Positions 27,601 through 41,523 of a DNA stretch of 64,000 nucleotides are shown one piece after another. The notes under the pieces are model-generated. The model saw only the letters and a program-made list of their open reading frames with translations, made no database searches and was not told the DNA's origin. A program made the position numbers and the translations under genes. Origin of the DNA: Aphrophora alni (Eukaryota > Arthropoda > Insecta > Hemiptera > Aphrophoridae); NCBI GenBank assembly GCA_963513935.1, contig OY740768.1, forward strand, positions 66,886,231 to 66,950,230. The letters run 5' to 3'. How positions within the stretch are numbered: the stretch's first letter is position 1; each line of letters opens with the position of its first letter.

Positions 27601-30600
27601 TTATCTTACTACCCTATAGGTAACACCTTCACGTATTGACAGCCATCAATGTCTAACACCCTATAATACTTGAATACAGTCGGGTGCACAAATGTAATGA
27701 CAACACAACTAATGGACTAAAACATAAACTTCACAGTAGATTAATAATCATCTGATTGACATTATCTTACTACCCTATAGGTAACACCTTCACGTATTGA
27801 CAGCCATCAATGTCTAACACCCTATAATACTTGAATACAGTCGGGTGCACAAATGTAATGACACCACAACTGATGGACTAAAACATAAACTTCACAGTAG
27901 ATTAATAACAGTCTGATTGACATTATCTTACTACCCTATAGGTAACACATTCACGTATTGACAGCCATCAATGTCTAACACCCTATAATACTTGAATACA
28001 GTCGGGTGCACAAATGTAATGACACCACAACTGATGGACTAAAACATAAACTTCACAGTAGATTAATAACAGTCTGATTGACATTATCTTACTACCCTAT
28101 AGGTAACACCTTCACGTATTGACAGCCATCATTGTCTAACACCCTATAATACTTGAATACAGTCGGGTGCACAAATGTAATGACACCACAACTGATGGAC
28201 TAAAACATAAACTTGACAGTAGATTAATAACAGTCTGATTGACATTATCTTACTACCCTATAGGTAACACCTTCACGTATTGACAGCCATCAATGTCTAA
28301 CACCCTATAATACTTTAATACAGTCGGGTGCACAAATGGACTGACACCACAACTGATGGACTAAAACATAAACTTCACAGTAGATTAATAACCGTCTGAT
28401 TGACATTATCTTACTACCCTATAGGTAACACCTTCACGTATTGACAGCCATCAATGTCTAACACCCTATAATACTTGAATACAGTCGGGTGCACAAATGT
28501 AATGACACCACAACTGATGGACGAAAACATAAACTTCACAGTAGATTAATAACCTTCTGATTGACATTATCATACTACCCTATAGGTAACACCTTCACGT
28601 ATTGACAGCCATCAATGTCTAACACCCTATAATACTTGAATACAGTCGGGTGCACAAATGTAATGACACCACAACTGATGGAATAAAACATAAACTTCAC
28701 AGTAGATTAATAACAGTCTGATTGACATTATCTTACTACCCTATAGGTAACACCTTCACGTATTGACAGCCATCAATGTCTAACACCCTATAATACTTGA
28801 ATACAGTCGGGTGCACAAATGTAATGACACCACAACTGATGGACTAAAACATAAACTTCACAGTAGATTAATAACAGTCTGATTGACATTATCTTACTAC
28901 CCTATAGGTAACACCTTCACGTATTGACAGCCATCAATGTCTAACACCCTATAATACTTGAATACAGTCGGGTGCACAAATGGACTGACACCACAACTGA
29001 TGGACTAAAACATAAACTTCACAGTAGATTAATAACCGTCTGATTGACTTTATCTTACTACCCTATAGGTAACACCTTCACGTATTGACAGCCATCAATG
29101 TCTAACACCCTATAATACTTGAATACAGTCGGGTGCACAAATGTAATGACACCACAACTGATGGACTAAAACATAAACTTCACAGTAGATTAATAACAGT
29201 CTGATTGACATTATCTTACTACCCTATAGGTAACACCTTCACGTATTGACAGCCATCAATGTCTAACACCCTATAATACTTGAATACAGTCGGGTGCACA
29301 AATGTAATGACACCACAACTGATGGACTAAAACATAAACTTCACAGTAGATTAATAATCATCTGATTGACATTATCTTACTACCCTATAGGTAACACCTT
29401 CACGTATTGACAGCCATCAATGTCTAACACCCTATAATACTTGAATACAGTCGGGTGCACAAATGTAATGACACCACAACTGATGGACTAAAACATAAAC
29501 TTCACAGTAGATTAATAACCGTCTGATTGACATTATCTTACTACCCTATAGGTAACACCTTCACGTATTGACAGCCATCAATGTCTAACACCCTATAATA
29601 CTTGAATACAGTCGGGTGCACAAATGTAATGACACCACAACTGACGGACTAAAACATAAACTTCACAGTAGATTAATAACAGTCTGATTGACATTATCTT
29701 ACTACCCTATAGGTAACACCTTCACGTATTGACAGCCATCAATGTCTAACACCCTATAATACTTGAATACAGTCGGGTGCACAAATGTAATGACACCACA
29801 ACTGATGGACTAAAACATAAACTTCACAGTAGATTAATAACAGTCTGATTGACATTATCTTACTACCCTATAGGTAACACCTTCACGTATTGACAGCCAT
29901 CAATGTCTAACACCCTATAATACTTGAATACAGTCGGGTGCACAAATGTAATGACAACACAACTAATGGACTAAAACATAAACTTCACAGTAGATTAATA
30001 ATCATCTGATTGACATTATCTTACTACCCTATAGGTAACACCTTCACGTATTGACAGCCATCAATGTCTAACACCCTATAATACTTGAATACAGTCGGGT
30101 GCACAAATGTAATGACACCACAACTGATGGACTAAAACATAAACTTCACAGTAGATTAATAACAGTCTGATTGACATTATCTTACTACCCTATAGGTAAC
30201 ACCTTCACGTATTGACAGCCATCAATGTCTAACACCCTATAATACTTGAATACAGTCGGGTGCACAAATGTAATGACACCACAACTGATGGACTAAAACA
30301 TAAACTTCACAGTAGATTAATAACAGTCTGATTGACATTATCTTACTACCCTATAGGTAACACCTTCACGTATTGACAGCCATCAATGTCTAACACCCTA
30401 TAATACTTGAATACAGTCGGGTGCACAAATGTAATGACAACACAACTAATGGACTAAAACATAAACTTCACAGTAGATTAATAATCATCTGATTGACATT
30501 ATCTTACTACCCTATAGGTAACACCTTCACGTATTGACAGCCATCAATGTCTAACACTCTATAATACTTGAATACAGTCGGGTGCACAAATGTAATGACA

Positions 30601-33600
30601 CCACAACTGATGGACTAAAACATAAACTTCACAGTAGATTAATAACAGTCTGATTGACATTATCTTACTACCCTATAGGTAACACCTTCACGTATTGACA
30701 GCCATCAATGTCTAACACCCTATAATACTTGAATACAGTCGGGTGCACAAATGTAATGACAACACAACTAATGGACTAAAACATAAACTTCACAGTAGAT
30801 TAATAATCATCTGATTGACATTATCTTACTACCCTATAGGTAACACCTTCACGTATTGACAGCCATCAATGTCTAACACCCTATAATACTTGAATACAGT
30901 CGGGTGCACAAATGTAATGACAACACAACTAATGGACTAAAACATAAACTTCACAGTAGATTAATAATCATCTGATTGACATTATCTTACTACCCTATAG
31001 GTAACACCTTCACGTATTGACAGCCATCAATGTCTAACACCCTATAATACTTGAATACAGTCGGGTGCACAAATGTAATGACAACACAACTAATGGACTA
31101 AAACATAAACTTCACAGTAGATTAATAATCATCTGATTGACATTATCTTACTACCCTATAGGTAACACCTTCACGTATTGACAGCCATCAATGTCTAACA
31201 CCCTATAATACTTGAATACAGTCGGGTGCACAAATGTAATGACAACACAACTAATGGACTAAAACATAAACTTCACAGTAGATTAATAATCATCTGATTG
31301 ACATTATCTTACTACCCTATAGGTAACACCTTCACGTATTGACAGCCATCAATGTCTAACACCCTATAATGCTTGAATACAGTCGGGTGCACAAATGTAA
31401 TGACACCACAACTGATGGACTAAAACATAAACTTCACAGTAGATTAATAACCGTCTGATTGACATTATCTTACTACCCTATAGGTAACACCTTCACGTAT
31501 TGACAGCCATCAATGTCTAACACCCTATAATACTTGAATACAGTCGGGTGCACAAATGTAATGACAACACAACTAATGGACTAAAACATAAACTTCACAG
31601 TAGATTAATAATCATCTGATTGACATTATCTTACTACCCTATAGGTAACACCTTCACGTATTGACAGCCATTAATGTCTAACACCCTATAATACTTGAAT
31701 ACAGTCGGGTGCACAAATGTAATGACACCACAACTGATGGACTAAAACATAAACTTCACAGTAGATTAATAACAGTCTGATTGACATTATCTTACTACCC
31801 TATAGGTAACACCTTCACGTATTGACAGCCATCAATGTCTAACACCCTATAATACTTGAATACAGTCGGGTGCACAAATGTAATGACAACACAACTAATG
31901 GACTAAAACATAAACTTCACAGTAGATTAATAATCATCTGATTGACATTATCTTACTACCCTATAGGTAACACCTTCACGTATTGACAGCCATCAATGTC
32001 TAACACCCTATAATACTTGAATACAGTCGGGTGCACAAATGTAATGACACCACAACTGATGGACTAAAACATAAACTTCACAGTAGATTAATAACAGTCT
32101 GATTGACATTATCTTACTACCCTATAGGTAACACCTTCACGTATTGACAGCCATCAATGTCTAACACCCTATAATACTTGAATACAGTCGGGTGCACAAA
32201 TGTAATGACAACACAACTAATGGACTAAAACATAAACTTCACAGTAGATTAATAATCATCTGATTGACATTATCTTACTACCCTATAGGTAACACCTTCA
32301 CGTATTGACAGCCATCAATGTCTAACACCCTATAATACTTGAATACAGTCGGGTGCACAAATGTAATGACACCACAACTGATGGACTAAAACATAAACTT
32401 CACAGTAGATTAATAACAGTCTGATTGACATTATCTTACTACCCTATAGGTAACACATTCACGTATTGACAGCCATCAATGTCTAACACCCTATAATACT
32501 TGAATACAGTCGGGTGCACAAATGTAATGACACCACAACTGATGGACTAAAACATAAACTTCACAGTAGATTAATAACAGTCTGATTGACATTATCTTAC
32601 TACCCTATAGGTAACACCTTCACGTATTGACAGCCATCATTGTCTAACACCCTATAATACTTGAATACAGTCGGGTGCACAAATGTAATGACACCACAAC
32701 TGATGGACTAAAACATAAACTTGACAGTAGATTAATAACAGTCTGATTGACATTATCTTACTACCCTATAGGTAACACCTTCACGTATTGACAGCCATCA
32801 ATGTCTAACACCCTATAATACTTTAATACAGTCGGGTGCACAAATGGACTGACACCACAACTGATGGACTAAAACATAAACTTCACAGTAGATTAATAAC
32901 CGTCTGATTGACATTATCTTACTACCCTATAGGTAACACCTTCACGTATTGACAGCCATCAATGTCTAACACCCTATAATACTTGAATACAGTCGGGTGC
33001 ACAAATGTAATGACACCACAACTGATGGACGAAAACATAAACTTCACAGTAGATTAATAACCTTCTGATTGACATTATCATACTACCCTATAGGTAACAC
33101 CTTCACGTATTGACAGCCATCAATGTCTAACACCCTATAATACTTGAATACAGTCGGGTGCACAAATGTAATGACACCACAACTGATGGAATAAAACATA
33201 AACTTCACAGTAGATTAATAACAGTCTGATTGACATTATCTTACTACCCTATAGGTAACACCTTCACGTATTGACAGCCATCAATGTCTAACACCCTATA
33301 ATACTTGAATACAGTCGGGTGCACAAATGTAATGACACCACAACTGATGGACTAAAACATAAACTTCACAGTAGATTAATAACAGTCTGATTGACATTAT
33401 CTTACTACCCTATAGGTAACACCTTCACGTATTGACAGCCATCAATGTCTAACACCCTATAATACTTGAATACAGTCGGGTGCACAAATGGACTGACACC
33501 ACAACTGATGGACTAAAACATAAACTTCACAGTAGATTAATAACCGTCTGATTGACATTATCTTACTACCCTATAGGTAACACCTTCACGTATTGACAGC

Positions 33601-36600
33601 CATCAATGTCTAACACCCTATAATACTTGAATACAGTCGGGTGCACAAATGTAATGACACCACAACTGATGGACTAAAACATAAACTTCACAGTAGATTA
33701 ATAACAGTCTGATTGACATTATCTTACTACCCTATAGGTAACACCTTCACGTATTGACAGCCATCAATGTCTAACACCCTATAATACTTGAATACAGTCG
33801 GGTGCACAAATGTAATGACACCACAACTGATGGACTAAAACATAAACTTCACAGTAGATTAATAACAGTCTGATTGACATTATCTTACTACCCTATAGGT
33901 AACACCTTCACGTATTGACAGCCATCAATGTCTAACACCCTATAATACTTGAATACAGTCGGGTGCACAAATGTAATGACAACACAACTAATGGACTAAA
34001 ACATAAACTTCACAGTAGATTAATAATCATCTGATTGACATTATCTTACTACCCTATAGGTAACACCTTCACGTATTGACAGCCATCAATGTCTAACACC
34101 CTATAATACTTGAATACAGTCGGGTGCACAAATGTAATGACACCACAACTGATGGACTAAAACATAAACTTCACAGTAGATTAATAACAGTCTGATTGAC
34201 ATTATCTTACTACCCTATAGGTAACACCTTCACGTATTGACAGCCATCAATGTCTAACACCCTATAATACTTGAATACAGTCGGGTGCACAAATGTAATG
34301 ACACCACAACTGATGGACTAAAACATAAACTTCACAGTAGATTAATAACAGTCTGATTGACATTATCTTACTACCCCCCTATAGGTAACACCTTCACGTA
34401 TTGACAGCCATCAATGTCTAACACCCTATAATACTTGAATACAGTCGGGTGCACAAATGTAATGACACCACAACTGATGGACTAAAACATAAACTTCACA
34501 GTAGATTAATAACAGACTGATTGACATTATCTTACTACCCTATAGGTAACACCTTCACGTATTGACAGCCATCAATGTCTAACACCCTATAATACTTGAA
34601 TACAGTCGGGTGCACAAATGTAATGACACCACAACTTATGGACTAAAACATAAACTTCACAGTAGATTAATAACAGTCTGATTGACATTATCTTACTACC
34701 CTATAGGTAACACCTTCACGTATTGACAGCCATCAATGTCTAACACCCTATAATACTTGAATACAGTCGGGTGCACAAATGTAATGACACCACAACTGAT
34801 GGACTAAAACATAAACTTCACAGTAGATTAATAACAGTCTGATTGACATTATCTTACTACCCTATAGGTAACACCTTCACGTATTGACAGCCATCAATGT
34901 CTAACACCCTATAATACTTGAATACAGTCGGGTGCACAAATGGACTGACACCACAACTGATGGACTAAAACATAAACTTCACAGTAGATTAATAACCGTC
35001 TGATTGACATTATCTTACTACCCTATAGGTAACACCTTCACGTATTGACAGCCATCAATGTCTAACACCCTATAATACTTGAATACAGTCGGGTGCACAA
35101 ATGTAATGACACCACAACTGATGGACTAAAACATAAACTTCACAGTAGATTAATAACAGTCTGATTGACATTATCTTACTACCCTATAGGTAACACCTTC
35201 ACGTATTGACAGCCATCAATGTCTAACACCCTATAATACTTGAATACAGTCGGGTGCACAAATGGACTGACACCACAACTGATGGACTAAAACATAAACT
35301 TCACAGTAGATTAATAACCGTCTGATTGACATTATCTTACTACCCTATAGGTAACACCTTCACGTATTGACAGCCATCAATGTCTAACACCCTATAATAC
35401 TTGAATACAGTCGGGTGCACAAATGTAATGACACCACAACTGATGGACTAAAACATAAACTTCACAGTAGATTAATAACAGTCTGATTGACATTCTCTTA
35501 CTACCCTATAGGTAACACCTTCACGTATTGACAGCCATCAATGTCTAACACCCTATAATCCTAGAATACAGTCGGGTGCACAAATGTAATGACAACACAA
35601 CTAATGGACTAAAACATAAACTTCACAGTAGATTAATAACCGTCTGATTGACATTATCTTACTACCCTATAGGTAACACCTTCACGTATTGACAGCCATC
35701 AATGTCTAACACCCTATAATACTTGAATACAGTCGGGTGCACAAATGGACTGACACCACAACTGATGGACTAAAACATAAACTTCACAGTAGATTAATAA
35801 CCGTCTGATTGACATTACCTTACTACCCTATAGGTAACACCTTCACGTATTGACAGCCATCAATGTCTAACACCCTATAATACTTGAATACAGTCGGGTG
35901 CACAAATGTAATGACAACACAACTAATGGACTAAAACATAAACTTCACAGTAGATTAATAACCGTCTGATTGACATTATCTTACTACCCTATAGGTAACA
36001 CCTCGACGTATTGAAAGCCATCAATGTCTAACACCCTATAATACTTGAATACAGTCGGATGCACAAATGTAATGACAACACAACTAATGGACTAAAACAT
36101 AATCTTCACAGTAGATTAATAACCGTCTGATTGACATTACCTTACTACCCTATAGGTAACACCTTCACGTATTGACAGCCATCAATGTCTAACATCCTAT
36201 AATACTTGAATACAGTCAGGTGCACAAATGTAATGACAACACAACTAATGGACTAAAACATAATCTTCACAGTAGATTAATAACCGTCTGATTGACATTA
36301 CCTTACTACCCTATAGGTAACACCTTCACGTATTGACAGCCATCAATGTCTAACAGCCTATAATACTTGAATACAGTCGGGTGCACAAATGTAATGACAA
36401 CACAACTGATGGACTAAAACATAAACTTCACAGTAGATTAATAACCGTCTGATTGACATTATCTTACTACCCTATAGGTAACACCTTCACGTATTGACAG
36501 CCATCAATGTCTAACACCCTATAATACTTGAATACAGTCGGGTGCACAAATGTAATGACAACACAACTGATGGACTAAAACATAAACTTCACAGTAGATT

Positions 36601-37622
36601 AATAACCGTCTGATTGACATTATCTTACTACCCTATAGGTAACACCTTCACGTATTGACAGCCATCAATGTCTAACACTCTATAATACTTGAATACAGTC
36701 GGGTGCACAAATGTAATGACAACACAACTGATGGACTAAAACATAAACTTTACAGTAGATTAATAACCGTCTGATTGACATTATCTTACTACCCTATAGG
36801 TAACACCTTCACGTATTGACAGCCATCAATGTCTAACACCCTACAATACTTGAATACAGTCGGGTGCACAAATGTAATGACAACACAACTGATGGACTAA
36901 AACATAAACTTTACAGTAGATTAATAACCGTCTGATTGACCTTATCTTACTACCCTATAGGTAACACCTTCACGTATTGACAGCCATCAATGTCTAACAC
37001 CCTATAATACTTGAATACAGTCAGGTGCACAAATGTAATGACAACACAACTGATGGACTAAAACATAAACACCACAGTAGATTAATAACCGTCTGATTGA
37101 CATTATCTTACTACCCTATGGGTAACACCTTCACGTATTGACAGCCATCAATGTCTAACACCCTATAATACTTGAATACAGTCGGGTGCACAAATGTAAT
37201 GACAACACAACTGATGGACTAAAACATAAACTTCACAGTAGATTAATAACCGTCTGATTGACATTATCTTACTACCCTATAGGTAACACCTTCACGTATT
37301 GACAGCCATCAATGTCTAACACCCTATAATACTTGAATACAGTCGGGTGCACAAATGTAATGACAACACAACTAATGGACTAAAACATAAACTTCACAGT
37401 AGATTAATAACCGTCTGATTGACATTATCTTACTACCCTATAGGTAACACCTTCACGTATTGACAGCCATCAATGTCTAACACTCTATAATACTTGAATA
37501 CAGTCGGGTGCACAAATGTAATGACACCACAACTGATGGACTAAAACATAAACTTCACAGTAGATTAATAACCGTCTGATTGACATTATCTTACTACCCT
37601 ATAGGTAACACCTTCACGTATT
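24671..37622. repeat. 161-bp satellite array, about 80.5 monomers (12.95 kb)
   Basis: GATTGACATTATCTTACTAC recurs every 161 bp from 24695 to 37578. Eighty periods span 12,883 bp, 3 bp more than 80 x 161, explained by a CCC insertion near 34374. Monomers are highly similar and fall into three main classes at the spacer: GTAATGACACCACAACTGAT, GTAATGACAACACAACTAAT and GGACTGACACCACAACTGAT. They also differ at the following AACCG/AACAG/AATCA site. The first monomer is diverged (TTTAATAACTGTCGG), and the last eleven or so carry more private changes, as expected at array edges. CCTATAGG is a palindrome in each monomer. No open frame of note crosses it. The size and homogeneity fit a centromeric or heterochromatic satellite, but location is an inference. 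Confidence 0.98.
25500..33549. repeat. Duplicated block of 22-25 monomers inside the 161-bp array
   Basis: Private variants recur in the same order. ACTGACGG (25615/29640) and ACACTCTATAAT (26529/30554) are 4025 bp apart (25 monomers). ACACATTCACG, CCATCATTGTC, AACTTGACAG, ACTTTAATAC, GGACGAAAAC and the CTTCTG/ATCATAC pair are all 4508 bp apart (28 monomers). Copy one is about 25500-29040 and copy two about 29525-33549. Three extra monomers lie in copy two between the two marker groups. Confidence 0.9.
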
Positions 37623-37635
37623 ATTATTACGTGAA
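37613..37635. repeat. Perfect hairpin at the right boundary of the 161-bp array
   Basis: TTCACGTA, a 7-base loop TTATTAT, then TACGTGAA: eight perfect base pairs. The left arm is the last satellite sequence and the right arm is the first non-satellite sequence. Confidence 0.8.
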
Positions 37636-39540
37636 TAGATTATATTCATTGTAAAGAAAACCAAAAGACAAATCCAGGCATTTTGAATTTCCCACATGAC
37701 TTTCTTAAGAAAGAAAAGGTAGTTAAGAAGGTATACTAAACATATTTGTAACCTTTAAACCAATATTGAAACGTTTCCAAATTTGTCATATTAGGTTTTA
37801 AAACAAAAATTAAAAAATCGAGTGTCAACGTTTGCAACTATTTTCGACTGATCTTGCTGGTTAAATAACAGGCCTCTGAAGAAAATAGAAATCAATAAAT
37901 GTAATTGTAATAAAATCGGACGAAATATCCATCTTAAAGTGATAACACACATACATAGGCCTATACAATAAGCTAAATTGTAAAATAGTATACAAGATTG
38001 TTAGTTCTTTTCTATTACGTACTTTTTTAACTACAACTATGGAAGTATTAATTTTAAAGCATAATTTCAAAAACATAAAATATAACAGTACAGTATAGTT
38101 TCTTTCTAAGAAAACTCATTTAAGACAAAAATGTGTACTCTCATTGAAGTTGAAATCCTAAAGCAAGACTATATAGCTTAACTGTTACACATATAAGCAA
38201 ATAGGCTACTGTGAGAATGCGATTGAAAAGTAAGCATTATAATGTCACTTATGTTAGGTTTTCTGCATGACAAGACTTTTCAATTACAAATAAGAGGAGC
38301 AATCATCAACCAAACAAAATTCTAAGATAAAAGTAGAAAGGCAAAAATACGTTTTGTAAACGGCTTAAGACAAAAGAAAGTATAAAACATATGTTCGAAA
38401 TATACTAAGGTTTTGCAATTATCTAACCATTACATTATTAAATAAGTATAATAGAAGTCATCAAGATCAACGATTTATACTTGTGCAGTTAAAACTAAAT
38501 ATTCCAATGTTTAAAGTGAAGTGTCCATATTTAAAATATGTAAAGGTACAGTAAATATAATATATTAGACCGTGATATTGTGGTCTGTACACTAAAGGAT
38601 TTAATACAATAATTCTGTAGATAGTAAGTGAACCCATGTAATAGGAATTGCATGAATATATAACGCAATCTAAGTAACGTTTAATATCTCCACAAGGACC
38701 TAGATACAAGTTTGATCTTTGTTTTATGAAATAAAATACTACAATAATAAATGTAAAATTATTAGATTATCTCAAAGCTTTGCTTATAAATTATAAGTTG
38801 GCATTATAAATTAGAAAATATCAAAAGTTTAAGTATTACTTAGTAAATATATGTATCAAAGTCTGAAAGTTTTCATTAATCAATGTAGTAACAGTTTTTT
38901 TAGACTAGAACTGTTTTTCTGAATCAATTTTATAATATGTTTTTAACCAATATTATTGGAGATGTGTTTATAAATACTGTCGAGTTCAATTTGACCTTGT
39001 CTTAAATCATTTGAAATCATAATCCAGCAGATAATTAATTAAATTTCTTGTATAGTTGGTGAAAAAATTCAAGTAATAATGACAATTTAAGCATGGACCC
39101 AAAAAAATAACATGCAAGATGTGTATTATAAAATTCAGATGAATGGAAATTATAGCTCAAAATCAAACTGCGTCCGATCATTAATTTCAATGATTCTTGT
39201 CGATTCTTGATTCAATAGCTTGTCGATTTTAACAAGCAATTTTTGAGGGAATGTTTTGCAGATTTTATTTCATTATGATAATTACAAATGATTAGAGAAA
39301 ATAGCGTAACCCATATTAGTGCTTTCGCTGTTTTTATTACATATTGTTAAGTATTAAATGTAATCAACCTTTCAGTAACATGACTCTAAGCCCTAAAGAA
39401 CTTGTCCGATACTATGTTACTGTACATGATCACATACTATTAACTTTACTGTCTAGAAAAAATTATATATTTCAAACATGACAGTCCTCTTAATTAATTA
39501 CATCTCCAATTAAAATGCTCCTAGTATCTTTATATTTTGT

Positions 39541-39545
<5 letters not shown>
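37636..39545. other. AT-rich sequence; no gene recognised
   Basis: The minus frames at 37861-38076 and 38467-38709 lack recognisable motifs. The sequence is otherwise low-GC and unique. Confidence 0.55.

Positions 39546-39581
<36 letters not shown>
39546..39581. repeat. (AT)n microsatellite
   Basis: About 18 AT dinucleotides. Confidence 0.95.
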
Positions 39582-39584
<3 letters not shown>

Positions 39585-39648
39585 CAACTATTTACATCAT
39601 CTGAATATAATAAATAGAGCGCAGAATCTCAACAAAAGAGTTTAATGA

Positions 39649-39680
39649 GAAACACGTTTCGACAATGTCGGCATCCTTAG
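39649..39680 (-). other. Penelope/hammerhead-like motif, copy A
   Basis: On the minus strand CTAAGGATGC is followed by a CGAC-ATT-GTCG hairpin and then AAACGTG. The layout (CTNAxGATG, short stem-loop, GAAACG) resembles the motif in terminal repeats of Penelope-like elements, where hammerhead ribozymes are known, and matches copy B at 41584-41616. The canonical CUGAUGA core is not intact, so activity is not claimed. Confidence 0.3.
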
Positions 39681-39734
39681 TTTTATTCCCAATTAAATTT
39701 ACACTTATACAATATTCCACAACTGATGTCAAGA

Positions 39735-39905
39735 AATACACCGCTATCATCTGGGGACATGACAGTCATATTATACAGTGTGCTATTATTGTGCAAAATA
39801 AATAAAGAAATGAGAGTGATTGGTCAACAAAACTGTGCACAATTTGTAAACAAGAATATTGTTGAAGGAATGAAAAACGTCAAAGTGCACTTCCTGCCTT
39901 AATGT
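39735..39905 (+). pseudogene. Possible decayed non-LTR reverse transcriptase C-terminal fragment
   Basis: Translating the plus strand gives YTAIIWGHDSHI, resembling the YGxxxWG motif near the C-terminal end of Jockey-type reverse transcriptases. In another frame MRVIGQQNCAQFVNKNIVEG follows, resembling the segment after QKRAIRII. A stop and a frame change separate the two. This is short and based on two weak motif matches. It could be chance. Confidence 0.3.
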
Positions 39906-39943
39906 GGAGTCCGGAGATTTGATCCGCCCTGGTAATGGACAAG

Positions 39944-40084
39944 ATGGCCGCCGCAAACATTCACCCCTTCTCCCTATCTTCTTACATTCCGAAAGACGTT
40001 CCTTTTTTCACCCGCTGTGTAAAATCCCATATCAGAATCGTTTACATTAGGGATTTCCATTTCCGGAAAAGGACCAGCTGTTGA
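39944..40084 (+). CDS. Possible 46-codon small ORF starting at a CpG-rich ATG
   Basis: A frame begins MAAANIHPFSLSSYIP and ends in TGA at 40082-40084. The start has a favourable context (AAGATGG: A at -3 and G at +4) and lies in a small GC-richer patch. ACAAGATGGCCGCC also resembles a YY1-type site. There is no recognised domain. It could be a first exon, a small peptide or a transposon fragment; I lean towards non-coding. Confidence 0.15.
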   Translation: MAAANIHPFSLSSYIPKDVPFFTRCVKSHIRIVYIRDFHFRKRTSC

Positions 40085-41523
40085 ATTTCTCATACTATTT
40101 CCGCTATTATATACCATTGATTTTTCATAGCTTTCGCAAACGTTGTTTTTCGAATAGGAATATTAGAACCCAAGTAACACTTGTAACGAACAACCGTTAA
40201 ATTATTCTTTGTTTTCCTTTCAAAAAGTAAAAACGACGTAAATATTACTTAAAATTAACCATTTGAAATTACTGTATTTCGTTATACAACAGAAATAACT
40301 AAACAATATGTTACTAAATAAGCTGAATTAACTTGCTTTACTTTTAGAATAACAAAATTTGATTTCTTAAAGTACGATTACATATAAAGTAAATAGGTTT
40401 TTTCCATTACGCGTGTCGTTGTTCACAAATGCTCGGACAACTGCTTCAAGAACTTGCAATTTTTTGAAAATTTATTAGAATTTAATTATTTAACAAATTG
40501 AAATTATTACAAATAATAATCAAAAAATAATATTTTTGTTCGCTTTTTTAAAAATAAAACATTAACTTACATATTGAGTTTCCAAAACAGAGCAGATTTT
40601 ACACGTATTGGTAGTATTGGACCTTTAAAGACAAATTTAATTTTAAGCTATTTTAAAAACATGTACTTAAATGTTCTTTAAACATTCGCAGTTGGTTTTA
40701 ATGTCGAGTTCTATATTTCACGTCATCTGGTACTGACAGATAGGCCTAAGCCCTTTCTCCCCCATCCCCACCCCCGTAACTGCTCGGACTACTTCTCATC
40801 AACTGTTATTAATGATATAACACCTATGCACAATAGGTAATTCTAAAATGAATCCATGTGTAACCTTCCAAAAGCGAAAATATATGATTTTTAACTCTAA
40901 AAATCTAAAAATATGAGGGTGCTTAATTCTGACCCTACTCCAATCTAATAAGCTGGTAGACAAATACAGTTTGGAAATTGTCAGTTAAAAGACGAAAAAA
41001 TATATTTCATCACTAGTACCAAAAGTGAAGCTTTTCAATACAAGCACAAGTTAACGGCCGAGGCCGGAAAATTAGCGATGATCGAAAAGCTTCTGTTGGT
41101 CCAAGTGATGAACTATATTTTTCGTTTTACTGCAAATAATATAAAAAAAAAATTTCAAAAAACTAACCTAACCTATTTACCTTCAAATCGATGGTAACAG
41201 CGGTTTTAACGGTTATTTACAATCGAAAGTATTGGTTGTTTTTATAGATGTTTTACAATCGTTAATTAATTCGTATAAATGAAGAAACAGCTGATGACCT
41301 CGACTTCATCTGATGTTTTTAGGTCCTAGGACTAAAATGAACAACTTTAGCAGTTTTTGAAGCAGTTTGACGAAAAACGGATTTTATACAGTCTTTTAAA
41401 ACATGTATTACAGTGACAAAACTCTAAACAAGGAATGCGTGTTCTAGATTATGGGTTATATTAAATGTTCAAAACATTTAAATTTACAATAAAAAACATA
41501 GATTATATTGAACTTTACATAAT
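40085..41523. other. AT-rich sequence; no gene seen
   Basis: A C-rich patch lies at 40750-40790. The rest is AT-rich with many stops. Confidence 0.55.

Noticed and set aside
24671..37622. CTGATGGACTAAAAC in each 161-bp monomer resembles a hammerhead ribozyme core (CUGAUGA...GAAAC).
   Set aside because: There is no room for stem II, common monomer classes carry CTAATGG or CTGACGG instead, and no matching stems I and III are seen.
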